From NCBI GenBank assembly GCA_921293015.1, contig OV121091.1, positions 27,078,839-27,142,838 of the forward strand: a DNA stretch of 64,000 nt, in the 5' to 3' direction. A program made the position numbers and the translations under genes. This document shows positions 36,045 through 47,566 of this stretch, piece by piece. The first letter of the stretch is position 1. Each line of letters opens with the position of its first letter. This DNA is from Phorcus lineatus. Its lineage: Eukaryota; Mollusca; Gastropoda; Trochida; Trochidae. The notes beneath the pieces are model-generated. The model was not told the origin of the DNA. It saw only the letters and a list, made by a program, of their open reading frames with translations, and did no database searches.

Positions 36045-36330
36045 AGAGTAGGTTTCATGAATATTGTATGTTGCCTTTTAATCTCTTAAACGCGAAAATT
36101 ATGACATTTTCTTGTTTTCGATTGTAAGTTACAAACGGTCATATCGAAATTCAGTCGAATCCATTTACATGCATATTATCTAAATGACCTACTAAGTAAT
36201 AACAACCTATATTTCTCATTCTGCCTACTAAAAATAAATTTCCCAAATTACGTTTGAGTCATTGCCGCGCGTCACTGTCCGGTTTTCGATAATAAATATC
36301 GACTTTTTTCCTGTATATTGAAGTTTGACC
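36045..36330 (-). mobile_element. Fragment of the TTAA-flanked TIR element (copy 3)
   Basis: The stretch TTTGAGTCATTGCCGCGCGT and CACTGTCCGGTTTTCGAT (about 36252-36290) is the inverted complement of the most conserved interior of 15175-15637. Similarity fades on both sides and neither 15-bp end survives. Confidence 0.65.
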
Positions 36331-37190
36331 GATTTGACCCCTTTTATATAGCAGTTTTTTATAATTTTGTTTGAAACCCCTTGCAGTGATGTTCTTGAAA
36401 ACTTTCAGCAGGATGTAACGATTGATTTTCTCTTCAACTGTTGTAACGATAAGATTTTATAGGAAATTTCTTGGGAAATGAAAGCGCATTAATGCCAAAC
36501 CGAAAGCTTCCCTCCTTCCTATTTTCGTCAAGTGTTTAAATTCAGAAATAAATGACCAAGCTTCTAACAAACTAGTTACTCGTACATTATAAATTATGCA
36601 CATATTCCGTTTTAGATAAAATCAATAATTCCAATTTATTAAAGACCAGAAGCATTTTGAAAAGACATAGTCTATCAGTTAAAATATAAAATAAGTTGAA
36701 GGAAAAACGAAAATTATCTCTATGTAAGGACTTACCCAGTCATGTATGTAAAGATTATTCCATGTCACCATTTAAAAGTAAATCTTTTTGGATACAATAT
36801 TAGGATAAATTTCAGAAACATTACCGAGTGCTTGAAAGTTCACATCTACATAAAAGCGTGTTTCTAGTTGCAAAATAGGTACACCAGAAAAGAAAACAAT
36901 AGATCTAGGACAACAATACCACAATTTACTTAACATCAATGAGAACATTACAAAGAGCGACAACACCGAACCTTTAATCAGGGTAAAGTTTGATGAAATC
37001 ATATGACAGGTGATTTACATATTTCCCCTCAAAACTTACATTCTATTCTTGACATGGCAGTCTTATCGTACACACGTCATATTTTGTATACAAAGTTCGC
37101 CATAAATTCTCTAAATATTAGGCGCTTCCTACCCTTCGATATTAAGTTCCCAAAACAGCACTCTTATCAAAGTCATTTTGCAGAGGTTAC
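36331..37190. other. AT-rich sequence, nothing recognised
   Basis: Short unconvincing frames only (for example minus 36772-37002). Confidence 0.4.
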
Positions 37191-37194
37191 CTAG

Positions 37195-37591
37195 ACATGA
37201 CCCGATTCCGTCACTCTCCCCTGGCGGGATAATATTGCAACTTAAACTACCTGGCCATATATCAGCCAATGAAAACAACGAATGCATGAATAACATATTT
37301 GATGTCACACAGGCCTGTGCAATGAAACAGTCGGAAAATGTGGCGTTTGTGTTCTGTAAAGACGACTCAAAGTGCAAGGTGCATATTCGAATAAAGTTTA
37401 GGTTTTGGGAAGCTTACGGAAATAACATAGGCGATTTGAATGATAACTTTTGAAACGGCGTTGCTGATTGCACAACTAACTTTGATTGCATCCAATCAGC
37501 GTTCTACATTTCGTGCACAAGAAACCTTCGAATTAAGACACAGAGGTTGTGTAGAAATTTATGACGGAGCTACCTCTGTTGAGAGAGAATG
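37195..37591 (-). mobile_element. TIR element related to 52197-52650 (copy 2, one end lost)
   Basis: Interior blocks (TCAAAGTGCAAGGTGCATAT, then GATTGCATCCAATCAGCGTT) match the inverted complement of 52265-52420. The right end is an intact terminal repeat (TTTATGACGGAGCTACCTCT...GAGAGAATG, ending 37591). The left terminal repeat is missing or scrambled. The overlapping short frames on both strands are not genes. Confidence 0.8.
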
Positions 37592-37674
37592 AGTAGCCCC
37601 AAGCATCATGTGTTTTGAAAACTTATACAATTATGCCATTGTCTATTATAACGGCACCTTTTAAGTTAATATCC

Positions 37675-38960
37675 CCCGTTGCGGGGGTATTAATATTATT
37701 ACTGTCCGTCCGTTACACATTGTATCCGGCTCTCAACTTTGTAACTAATCAACCATTTCAGCTCAAATTTGTCATGGAAACTCAGATTTATGTAATGATG
37801 TCAAATCATTATGAATTACTTTGAATATATCTTCAAGATATTTTTGGTTTTGTATATAATCGTAAGGAAACTTTGTAGACTAATCATCTAATTTCATCAA
37901 ATTTGGTATTAACATGCATAATTGTATGAAGATTAAAATTTTTTTTAAATATGTTTGTAAAAATTAGATTTTTTTAATAAAAAAAAAGGAATTCTGCTAA
38001 ATGACTGTTTCAAATTCTGTCCGGCTCATACATCTAACATCTAAACTAATCATCGTCTTTTGATAAGATTTGTTAGTGAGATACACAATAACATGAAAAT
38101 GTGTCGTGTTTACCAATTATGATTTTTTTTCAAATCTTGCGGTTTATGTGGTAAGAAGCGGTGACTTTATTAGAAAACGGTCAAGTCTGGTTCATAACTT
38201 CTAAAGTAATCATCTGTTTTAAAGACTCACAATTACATGAAGCTTAAGGTAAGTCATGATTAACAATTCGTTTAATATGTTTGTAAAGTTTTGCATTATT
38301 TGACAAAAATTTGGGACTCTTTAAAAACTGTTACAAATTTTGCCTGACTCATAACTTTGAAACGAGTCATCTAATTTTGATCAAATTTGGTGTTGAGACA
38401 CATAATAACATGAAAGTGTGTCATGATCAATAATTGAGAAAAATTTTTTTTGTTCAATTTGAGTTGTATCGGTAAAATGTGGTGACTTTTAAAGGAAACT
38501 GTTTCAAGTCCTGTCCGGCTCATAACTTCTAAACACTCATTTAATATTGATCAAATTTGGTATTGATATAGAAAATTACATTAAAGTTTGTTATGATTGA
38601 CTGTTTTAAAAGAAAACGTTGTAAATTGTGCGTGTTTAGTATGAATTGTTGACAGTTTCGAGTTATTTCTGACTCTTAATTTAAAAAATAATCATCTTAT
38701 CATGATTTAAACGAAGATCTAAATTTACATGAAAGTATGTCATGATTTAAAATTGTTAAAAAAAATTGTAAACTGTTGCGATATTCATTAACGTTTGTTA
38801 CAAGTCCTTTCCAGTTTAAAAATTTCTTAACCAATCATCTGATTTTGGTCACATTTGGTATGAAAATACTGAATATATTAAGGTTTGTCTTTGAAACAAT
38901 TTTTAACATATTTTTGTTAAATTTAAGTTTTTGGTAAAAATAATTATGTATTTGGAAGAA
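37675..38960 (+). repeat. Decayed ~145-170 bp tandem array
   Basis: It begins with a hairpin ATCCCCCGTTGCGGGGGTAT and GTCCGTCCGT. About eight degenerate units follow, each with a TCCGGCTCATAACTT-like block and AATCATCTAATTTTGATCAAATTTGGTATT-like sequence, near 37733, 37877, 38030, 38190, 38345, 38515, 38670 and 38812. No frame is conserved between units. Confidence 0.7.
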
Positions 38961-40500
38961 CATTGTTGAGAGTCATTTAGATATTGACAATTTATGTCTT
39001 CATGAGTTCACCTCTTGTTGTCATAAGCGTGATTCTCTCTAGTCGGTTCATGTTCACACATCATGTTCAACAAATTGATTAATAACATGACATCTCTTTT
39101 GCGATTGATAAACTTTGAAATGAATCTTTTTATTTTCCTAACTACATCACCTTTTCAAAGAAATATTCTTACATCTTTGGACATTTGTTTCGTTGAATTC
39201 AAGTTACAATATAACAAAATTAGGTAGTTTTCAGGTTACACATTTTTTTTAAATGTAATACGGGAAAGTACGTGGTTGATTCAAGGTTTTCAAGGTAATG
39301 CTACTGATTAAACAGTTCACATACTTACTATCATTTCCATGTCCAGGTCTTGCCTAAGTGCCATTTCCCCATTTCCAAGATAAGTCTGGTAAGTTGGTCA
39401 CTGAATGATGCATACTTTGAATAGCTGCAAATTTCATTTGTAATTAGAAAGATACAATAAGTGAATTAACTAATCGACAATGAGATTTGATGTACCTGAA
39501 ATCAATTTACAATCATCATTCGTGTTCATAGTTTTTCATTCATAACCATAAGTAGTAATTTAAATTATTATGCATTGTGTCTGGATGAGCATGTTTGACC
39601 GCTGTCCACTAATACAAGAACTTGAACTTGCCTAATGGAAACATTGCATCAGACGTTACGCCCCTTAACGTTACGAGGAAAATACGCGTGTATCTTACAA
39701 AATCTTCAGAAATTTTCAGTGATGTCTGTCATTAACTTATTACCTAGTATGAGATACATGATCTGTATAATTGATCACTCGCTCTTAGAGCATAGTGCAT
39801 TGATTAATTATTTTTCAACTGGAAGACAACTGACAATATTTGCATCAAGCTATAAGGTTTCAGATGTGGCCGCGCGTATCTTTTATGATCATATATCGAC
39901 GTGTTCGCGAAAATAAAAATCATTATGCAGAGGAATCGGTAAAATAAACAAATACTTATCTAAACGTACATCCAACAATGTCATAAAACCCCTTAATCAC
40001 TTGAAGATTGACAGATTCTTGCCTTGAACTTGTATCTGTAGCTTTAAAGTGACACAGAGTATGTTTCAGACTTTTGAATGTTGCTTAATTAATAACCAAT
40101 ATATATGCAATAAAAATGCATTTTCATCACTTAAATGCGGGGGGAACACCCGAAAAGGAACTTTCTTTAATCTCCGGGTGGCATATAACCTCCCCACCAC
40201 GATTAGGTATTAATACGAGTGGTGGTAAGAGGTTTTAAGTTACATAACACCGGCATACACTTATATAAATACTTAAAAAGACTATCACACTGCCTGAATG
40301 AAACATCTCTAAATCTTTTAAAGTGCCAAATACAAATGAAAGAATGTTTCCAAAAGTTTATCTAGATGAAAAAAAATACACATAACCTTTGGCACATTTT
40401 GTTCGACCCAATCAAGCCGAGAAATCAAGCTAATCAGTAAAATATTCCCCAAATCTATATATAAAGGCCTACATAGATCGAGTTTATTATCTTCACGAGA
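38961..40500. other. AT-rich sequence, small hairpin
   Basis: A hairpin near 40190-40237 pairs CCTCCCCACCAC with GTGGTGGTAAGAGG. A 93-codon plus frame (39635-39916) has no recognisable features. AGTGACACAGAGTATGTTTCA at 40048 recurs inverted near 47915-47935. Confidence 0.45.
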
Positions 40501-40501
40501 A

Positions 40502-40953
40502 ATGAATGTTAAAAAGCGGTATCGTCTTAATGTAGCAGGGGCACATTTTGTACGCTACACCCACGCCACGCCTCTTTTAAAACAGCTTCACTGGTTGCCA
40601 ATAAAGACAAGAATAGACTTTAAAATTCACTGCCTGACCTTCAAATCTCTCAATGGACCCTACATATCAGAACTGCTTCAATCATATACCGCTTCACGCA
40701 CACTCCGATCACAGAACCAACATCTCCTCACTGTTCCCAAATACAAACTGTCAGCCTTTGGGAAACGGAGTTTTGCCGCATATGCCCCTGTCCTATGAAA
40801 CATTCTCCCAATGACTATAAAAGTTGCTGAGAGCATTGACAGTTTTAAAACAATGCTAAAAACACACCTCTTTTCAGTGCACTTCGAATAATCTTCTTCC
40901 AGTGAGCGCCATGAGCATACTTTAGTGGATATGAGCGCTATACAAATACGCAC

Positions 40954-40992
<39 letters not shown>
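40502..40992 (+). mobile_element. CR1/L2-type LINE, 3' terminal fragment
   Basis: The plus frame 40502-40798 carries the C-terminal block of a CR1/L2 RT: TPLLKQLHWLPIKTRIDFKI, then TFKSLNGPYISELL, RTLRSQNQHLL and FGKRSFAAYAPVL, then a stop where the family has Trp (LWN). The same frame continues as NILPM and then MLKTHLFS to a natural stop near 40890. A short 3' UTR contains GAGCGCTATACAAATA and ends in (ATT)n. The 5' junction is near 40525-40550. A pseudogene, 5'-truncated like most LINE copies. Confidence 0.88.
40953..40991. repeat. (ATT)n LINE tail
   Basis: Twelve or more ATT units forming the 3' tail of the LINE fragment. Confidence 0.95.
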
Positions 40993-40999
40993 AACAGGA

Positions 41000-42897
41000 A
41001 TAACTGCTTCTAATTGCAAGGCAATATTTTCAATCTAAAGAAGTAGTTTTAAAACGAACGTGACATGATCGGATAAAACTATGCGGTTCCATTTCACTTG
41101 CTCAAATGATCAATAGGGGTTGACGCAGAGTGGCCGAAAGTTGTTTTGCTTGAAAGTTGACTATTTCCTCTACGGCTACGGATGATGGGATTAAGTTACC
41201 TCTAAGATAATACAATTGGCTTAAAAATGGTTATTATTATTATTTATTATATCTAAAATGTGCCACTGTCCTTTCAATTATCCAAAGTTATGGTGTAAAT
41301 CTAGTGGTAATAGGAATAGGAAAGGTATTATATCTGCAGTCAAGAGGTGGAATATTACTATTCATGACCATAAAGTAAGTTATTTGGTGTATACCTATAC
41401 TTTGTACTAGATAAGTTCAACTGGTGTTTTTTATTTTCTTTGAATCTGTCAAATACATAAAATAAGTTTCAGTGGTGTTAAGGTTGTTAATGTCGGAATA
41501 CTTATCGTGGTGTGGTGGTTTGCTTCAGTGTACATGTACATTTATTCTAGGAAATAAATTTTTGAAAATATTCTGTAACACATCTGTGCTGTACTTTTCT
41601 TCCCAAGTACACACATCTTTGATACAAACGAACGTTATCTAGGTCATTTCAGATCTTCACATTTAGATTCCGTACTTGACATTCAGGTAAAGGAGATGTA
41701 CACATATTTATGCTTCAATTCAATTCTGACAAGACAACTTAAATGAACTTTCAAGAAGTACCTTTCTTGACGAGGTTCTTAAAAAAACACTCATTTGATC
41801 TTTAAAGAGTTCTTTCTTAACAACCAGTTTCTTTAAACCTCTTTCTTTTGTGCCCTAAATTGAAAATCGATAGGGAACAGCACGTAAAGTGAGCCACTTC
41901 AGGAGTCATCGCCTCCAAATAGCCTGCAGTGTCGGTCATAGAAGTGACTAATTTAATTGAATTTCACAATCTATTCTAACGCAATAAGACCTTTAAGTTC
42001 CTTGAATGTATTTTTCTATTTGAAACATTGATGTTTTCATCAGTCGTAGTTAGTATCAATTCCAAATTATCTACCTTTTCGGAAACACACCCATATATAT
42101 TTATTGGCTTTTGTGAAGAAATTTATGAACCATATGATGCTTTTGTCAGTTGAAACACTTAGTAGATGTTAAAATCAAATTGAAATGTAAATCCAAATGA
42201 GAGGTATGACGTGAATAAAAACGAGAAGAAGAAAGAAGACAGTAAACAAATTGTTACGTGAAAAATGAACGTTCCAGTTCATCTTCTACTCTAAAACTGG
42301 AAATATTAATTCGTATCAATGATTAAAGTACATCGTACAACTAACATTTTTATTGGAATGTCATGTTTTATTCAAAATGTCTGATAACTGAATTTGTATG
42401 ATTTTCGAACACAAATTCACAGACACACTGCAGCTTAAAATGTTGCCATTGACAGTAAAATATCTAACGTCGCGTATATCCACAACGTCGGATTATTGCC
42501 CTTCCGTCAGCTTTGAGCAATAGCATAGTCCAGATCGAACGTCACTCGGTTAGATTGGTTTTCGTCATGGCAAGGAAGAGTTAGATAAGTGGTTTTTAAC
42601 AGCAATTGATACAGATACTTTTCACATATCCAGGAGGTTTTGCTATGAAATATCATTCCGCCTGTTTGGATCAAGAGGCTCATGCATTTCCTCTGGGTTT
42701 TATATCGCGTGGGATACGTCCTCGAAGCCAAATCTAACACTGGAAAAAGGGAAATGATGATAATACTGATAACATTTTTAGGGACGTTTCTTTTGCATGT
42801 CGTTATGTATAAAAACAATAAACAAACACGTCGTCGTAATAAAGATTAAGAAATACTACACTCATATACTACAACTGTATACGATTTTAAGGTATCC
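41000..42897. other. AT-rich sequence, nothing recognised
   Basis: A 103-codon minus frame (42507-42818) has no recognisable motif. GAAAATCGATAGGGAACAG near 41865 is a fragment of a dispersed repeat also seen near 33100. Confidence 0.4.
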
Positions 42898-42909
42898 TCC
42901 TGTATAACT

Positions 42910-43213
42910 GGGGGCGGGATAGCGCAGTGGTGAGCGCGTTCGGCTTCGGATCAAGAGGTCCTTGGTTCGAATCCCGCCAGGGGCTCGGCACCTTTGTCTG
43001 CAGTAGAGAACAGTTCTACACGCAGTCAGGTTTGGGTGCAATGCTGTTTCAGCGCAGTACCACCCATGGTTCGCTAGTTCCAGCCGATGCTCGCAGGTTT
43101 CACCTCAATGCATAGCCACAATGGTGTTGCGGGCTTTCTCTCTGCAATAATACTAGCAGCCGCGATATAAGTGAAACAATCTTGAAAGCGGCATTAAACC
43201 CCAACTCACTCAC
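42910..43213 (+). mobile_element. tRNA-derived SINE, complete with target duplication
   Basis: The 304-bp element is flanked by a perfect 12-bp duplication, TCCTGTATAACT (42898-42909 and 43214-43225). The tRNA-like head has an A-box region TAGCGCAGTGGTGAGCGCG (42920-42938) and a canonical B box GGTTCGAATCC (42964-42974), the internal Pol III promoter. The body matches the older copy at 5119-5418. It ends AAACCCCAACTCACTCACTC, complementary to the GAGTGAGTTGGGGTTTAA heads of other repeats here. Mobilisation would depend on a LINE. Molluscan V-SINEs are a possible family; I cannot assign it surely. Confidence 0.95.
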
Positions 43214-43225
43214 TCCTGTATAACT

Positions 43226-43640
43226 TATAATAAATTCAGTAACCAGTGAAAGAATATGAATGTCATAGCTAAATCATCAATGGTTGGTTTAAAAGCCTGG
43301 TTTAAAGTCATTTTAGGTGTGTCCGAAATGCTGGAACACATATCAATCACGTTTTAGCAATAGATATTAAATTCTTTGTTTTTCAATTTCACTTAATCAT
43401 GTAATATGTCTTATATTGTGCCCAAATCTTATACATTTTTGTATCACGTTACCGACGTAACGGGCATGATCTGTGACAAAGGTTTTTTTCTTTGAAAAAA
43501 TTGAATCATTCGTACGTTTTGGTTGAATAAATACAGGTATTTAGTGCTGCAAAGCCAACGGTTTAATTTCTATTAATGTATTCGCATAATGATGTAAATT
43601 TAGTTCTAGTTTCTAGTTCATATAAAGAAGAACATAAGAA
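43226..43640. other. AT-rich sequence, nothing recognised
   Basis: No ORF, RNA gene or repeat seen. Confidence 0.4.
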
Positions 43641-43714
43641 CATTAATAAATAATAATAATAAAATAAAGTTAATATTTGTATAGCGCCAGTTCCAACATA
43701 TTGCTCAAGGGCGC

Positions 43715-44887
43715 TTAGGCAAAGGCTACTGTAAACAAGTGGGTCTTCAGCTGTTTTTTGAATATGGTGAGATTTTCACTGTCCTGAATGTTTTGAGGAA
43801 GCCTGTTCCATAGCGAAGGTCCAACTTTGGAAAAGGATCGATCGCCATAGTGTTTCTTCTTTGTCTTGGGAACATCAAGTGCTCTTGATGATCTTAACCT
43901 GAGTTCACGCTTTGGGGTGTAGATTGTGATGAGTTCACTGATGTACTCAGGAGCCAAACCATTCAGTGACTGGAATACAAAAACCAAGATTTTGTATTGT
44001 ATCCGTTGTCTCACTGGTAGCCAATGGAGATCTTGCAATATAGGGGAGATATGGTCTTGACGTCTGGTGTTGGTGATAAGTCTGGCTGCACTGTTGTGAA
44101 CTCTCTGCAGTCTGTCAAGTGAGTGTTCTGATGCCCCATACAACAGACTGTTGCAGTAGTCAATGCGCGAGGTGACAAATGCATTTATCAGGGTCTTAAT
44201 TGCCTCTGTTCCAACATGCTTCTTGATTAGACTGATGCTTCTTAGGTGGTAGTAGCAGGACTTGCAGACATTATTGACATGTTGGTCAGATGACAAAGAT
44301 GATTCAAACATCACACCTAAATTCCTAGCTTGAGAAGTAGGGACAACTTCACAGTCACCAAGTTTAAGTGGCGGGAATTGAAAACTGGTGAGCAAAGACT
44401 TTGAGCCAAAGATTATCAGTTCCGTCTTGTCGGCATTCAGTTGAAGAAAGTGCATGGACATCCAGCGCTGAATTTCTTTGACACAGTCAACAATGGTTGC
44501 CTGTGCATACTCAACTGATGATGGTTTGAGAGGTCTAAATCCCATGTAAATCTGCGAATCATCAGCATATAGATGAAATCCCAGGTTATACTTCCTAACA
44601 ATATCTCCTACAGGTAGAGTGTATAAGGTGAAGAGTACGGGTCCTAACACTGAGCCTTGGGGAACTCCGTATGCAAGCCTCTTTCTCTTCGATTCTTTTC
44701 CATCTATAATCACGGATTGGAATCGGTTGCTCAGGTAGGACTCAAACCATTTCAGGGCGTCGCCAGTAACACCGACACGAGTCTCAAGAAGAGATAGCAG
44801 GATAGAATGGTCGATGGTGTCGAATGCTGCTGATAAGTCAAGCAGCACTAGGGCAGCACCATGTTCAGAATCAACAGACATCAGCAA
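43715..44887 (-). pseudogene. LINE reverse transcriptase, C-terminal part of ORF2
   Basis: 390 codons after the in-frame stop. RT motif A is LVLLDLSAAFDTIDH (residues about 14-28), motif B AYGVPQGSVLGPVLF (about 72-86), and motif C HLYADDSQIYM with both catalytic aspartates (about 105-115). The thumb and C-terminal block follow (RIDYCNSLLYGA, RLQRVHNSAARLI, LHWLPVRQRIQYKI, SLWNRLPQNI, LKTHLFTVAFA). The Met given as start is internal; the true frame enters from upstream through SAYKLGHSTESALL. The enzyme would reverse-transcribe LINE RNA at nicked target DNA. All active-site residues look intact. Confidence 0.93.
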
Positions 44888-44944
44888 ATCATTCTGGACA
44901 CGTAGAAGAGCTGATTCCGTACTGTGACCGAGCTTGTAGGCTGA

Positions 44945-46372
44945 CTACATGGTCTCGTGTAAGTTGCCGTTCTTGAGATGCACCTGGAGACGACTAGCTA
45001 CAACTCGCTCCATGAGTTTAGACAGGAAGGTGAGGTTTGACACAGGCCTGTAGTTCTTTAAGACATCAGGATCTAGATTAGGTTTCTTGAGGAGAAGTCT
45101 GATAAGTGCCTCCTTCAGACATGGAGCAAGTTCACAGTGTGTCAGTGGGAGATTTACAATTTGTGTTATCGTTGGTACTATCTCATCAGTTGCCAGTTTC
45201 AGTAGCCATGTTGGAAGTGGGTCCAATGAGCAGGACTTAGTAGGACATTTCAAGAACACTTTCCTGATTTCATCGCACGAGGCAGGTTGAAAAGAGCTTA
45301 ATCTCAGAGTATCACAAGTTTTTTGATGATTTGAACCTGTACAATGCATATCAACGTCCCCTGTTCGAGCTTGAGCCTCCTCCAGTCTGGATCTAATCTT
45401 CAGAATTTTGTCATTGAAGAAAGAGGAAAATGTCTCAGCCAGGTTTTCTGCAGAGGAATGGGTTGGTAATGTGTTGTTCTTTTTCTGGAACATTAGATCG
45501 TTGCAAACACTGAATAATTCCTTCTGTGATTTTGCCTCATTTATGATGTTGTTGTAGTGTGATTGTTTTGCTTCATCCACAAGGCTATTGACCAGGTTGC
45601 GCTGAGAACAGTGTATCTGACGGTCAATAACAAGTTTTGACTGTCGCATTTTGTTCTCTAACCTCCTCCGTAGCTGCTTTGCTTGACGAATGTTCTCATT
45701 AAACCAGGGTGTTTTCGGGCGGAGACTTACAGTTTTTGTCTTTGGAGGTGCATGTGTGTCGAGAGTCTCTTTTAGAACCCTGTTGTATTCATTGACAGTA
45801 TCCGTAATGCTACTTGTGGTGCTTACAGATGCCATACCGGTTTCAATATCCTTCCTAAAGTCACTGACATCAATATCCTTCCATTTCCGACAAGTCACTT
45901 CCTTCTTCAATCGTCTGGGCTTATTCAAATTCACTGAACACATAATGCAAACATGATCAGACCTGACACTTTCATCATAGACAAAGTTCCAGAAATGAAG
46001 CTCGTCAGATCGTAAAAGAATGAGATCAATGGTGTGACCACTCGTATGTGTTGGATACAGCACGTGTTGAATGAGATTCCGTGAATCAAGAATTGAATAC
46101 ATTCTTCTTGCAGCTGAGTTGCTTGTCACGTCCATGTGAATGTTAAAATCGCCACATAGAAGTACGTTTCCAGCTTTGTTGTTCAGGTTGTCAAGAAACT
46201 CCTGAAACTCCAAAAAGAAAGTGTCAAGTAAGCAAGACTTTGGGGGTCTGTATAAAACATTTATGAGAAATTTCTCATTTCCCAAAACAGCCTCCACCAT
46301 CAGTAATTCAAATGATCCATATTGTGGGTATTTGTGAGTGATATCAGAACATTTTATATTGTCTTGAATCAC
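44945..46372 (-). pseudogene. LINE endonuclease C-terminal half and RT N-terminal part of ORF2
   Basis: 475 codons, same frame as the downstream part. The endonuclease portion has LLCGDFNIHMD (near residue 72-82), SGHTIDLILL (about 112-121) and SDHVCI (about 138-143) with the catalytic Asp-His. A linker rich in charged residues follows, then RT block 1, KNYRPVSNLTFLSKLMERVV (near 440-460). The frame stops at HETM followed by TAG, where relatives have a Gln before SAY, so one CAG-to-TAG change explains it. The start listed is GTG, not a real initiator; the 5' part of the protein is lost. Confidence 0.93.
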
Positions 46373-46390
46373 AATAGCACAATTAAGAAG

Positions 46391-46970
46391 CGTTTAATAA
46401 TTACGATGTTGGTATGGAGATCATTATTGTCTTTGCACATTTAATAAATATAGGTTATTATGGATAGTATCCTGTACTTCCACTTTTATCCGATAAACAC
46501 AGTTAATTTACATCCTCTTTCTGTAATTTAATTCCACCTACATTGAAATTTGATGAAATGAAATAAATAAAAATTAGAAAGTGTTAATTGCCATTTACCA
46601 TTTCAACAAGCAAAGGCGAACAACATTGCAAAATACTATAAAAAAACATCTCCCCCGCGGCGTCTGTACAGGCAGTACAAATCCATTAGGGCAAAGGGTC
46701 TGTAATGGTTTTCATGAGGGTGAAGAATAACAGCTACTTTGGAAGACTAGACGGATTGAGCGATTGGGAAATGAAATAAAAGTCCCATTATCAATGGGTT
46801 GCAAAACCAATAATAAAGTCGCCTGGTACGCTGCTGTTGACAATAAGGTATTAACAACAGCATAAGCATCGTATTGTTGAAGAATTCGATCTCAATATGA
46901 AGTTGAAAACCTTAAGGGAAAAATAGCAATGTCATTCGAGGAAACAAACTGGCCTTAACTTTAAAGAGCC
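46391..46970. other. AT-rich sequence with a repeat fragment
   Basis: About 46650-46712 is an inverted fragment of the 5460-5580 repeat (CAGTACAAATCCATTAGGGC). Nothing else recognised. Confidence 0.5.
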
Positions 46971-46974
46971 ACTC

Positions 46975-47423
46975 CGTGAGTTGTTGGAATCAAATATGCC
47001 AAACTTAATCAGTGGTGTCAAGTATCGACTGTTACCAACAAGAAACATTTTAAAGCTTATTGGGTTTTTTACAGTGAAAATATGAAGGAAGAACGTCGCA
47101 ATTCTGATCGAAAACCGGACAGTGGCGCGCGTCAAATAGTCAAACGTAATTTTGGAGACTTATCTAAAACAGTCAGGAGGGCAATTAGAAGTTGATAGTG
47201 TTTTTAAGGTTAAATGACTAGTATCTATGTATATTGGACGTGATATCTACACCTCTGTGCATTTATAAGACTGTTTTTAGATTTTCATGAAAAACGAGTA
47301 TTTGTCATATTTATGTCTTTTGGACATGAAAAGTTAAGATGTTTTGGTTTTAGGTCACCACCTATGACATTTAGGTTCGTATCAAAGGTAAATCATATGT
47401 AATGAAAATCACGGAGTGGCTCT
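46975..47423. mobile_element. 449-bp TTAA-flanked TIR element (copy 2)
   Basis: Same 15-bp inverted ends AGAGCCACTCCGTGA and the same TTAA flanks (46971-46974, 47424-47427) as 15175-15637, with a highly similar interior in the same orientation. A 14-bp deletion lies in the left part. Non-autonomous. Confidence 0.92.
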
Positions 47424-47434
47424 TTAACATAATA

Positions 47435-47566
47435 CATCCTGCTAAATCAGCGTATATGAATCCGCTAAGCTCCTTTCTATCAGATTAGGAAGGAGCTGAG
47501 CGGATTCATATCCTTACTTGTTGGGATGGAGCTGAGAGGATTCATTAACGCTGATTTAGCAGGATG
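47435..47566. mobile_element. 132-bp foldback element
   Basis: Outer arms of about 39 bp (47435-47473 and 47528-47566; ends CATCCTGCTAAATCAGCG) are inverted complements with few mismatches. A third arm inside (GGAGCTGAGCGGATTCATAT, 47490-47509) pairs equally well with the left arm, giving two alternative hairpins. It begins only 7 bp after the TTAA target duplication of the previous element. Confidence 0.85.

Larger units (their letters stand above)
43644..46390 (-). mobile_element. CR1/L2-type LINE, nearly intact ORF2 from mid-endonuclease on
   Basis: The 2.7-kb minus-strand copy runs from the middle of the apurinic endonuclease through the whole RT to a 3' UTR containing GGCGCTATACAAATATT and an AAT-rich tail (about 43644-43672). 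It is truncated at the 5' end near 46385, where EN sequence (NCAIVIQDNI) meets unrelated AT-rich DNA. One in-frame TAG near 44945 is the only obvious lesion over about 885 codons, so this is a young insertion. It differs clearly in sequence from the LINE at 1-1160. Confidence 0.95.

Noticed and set aside
42507-42818. 103-codon minus ORF
   Set aside because: Length is within chance expectation for 64 kb in six frames, with no motif or conserved copy.
42920-42985. Functional tRNA gene
   Set aside because: Part of a SINE with target duplications; the head is tRNA-derived, not a standalone gene.
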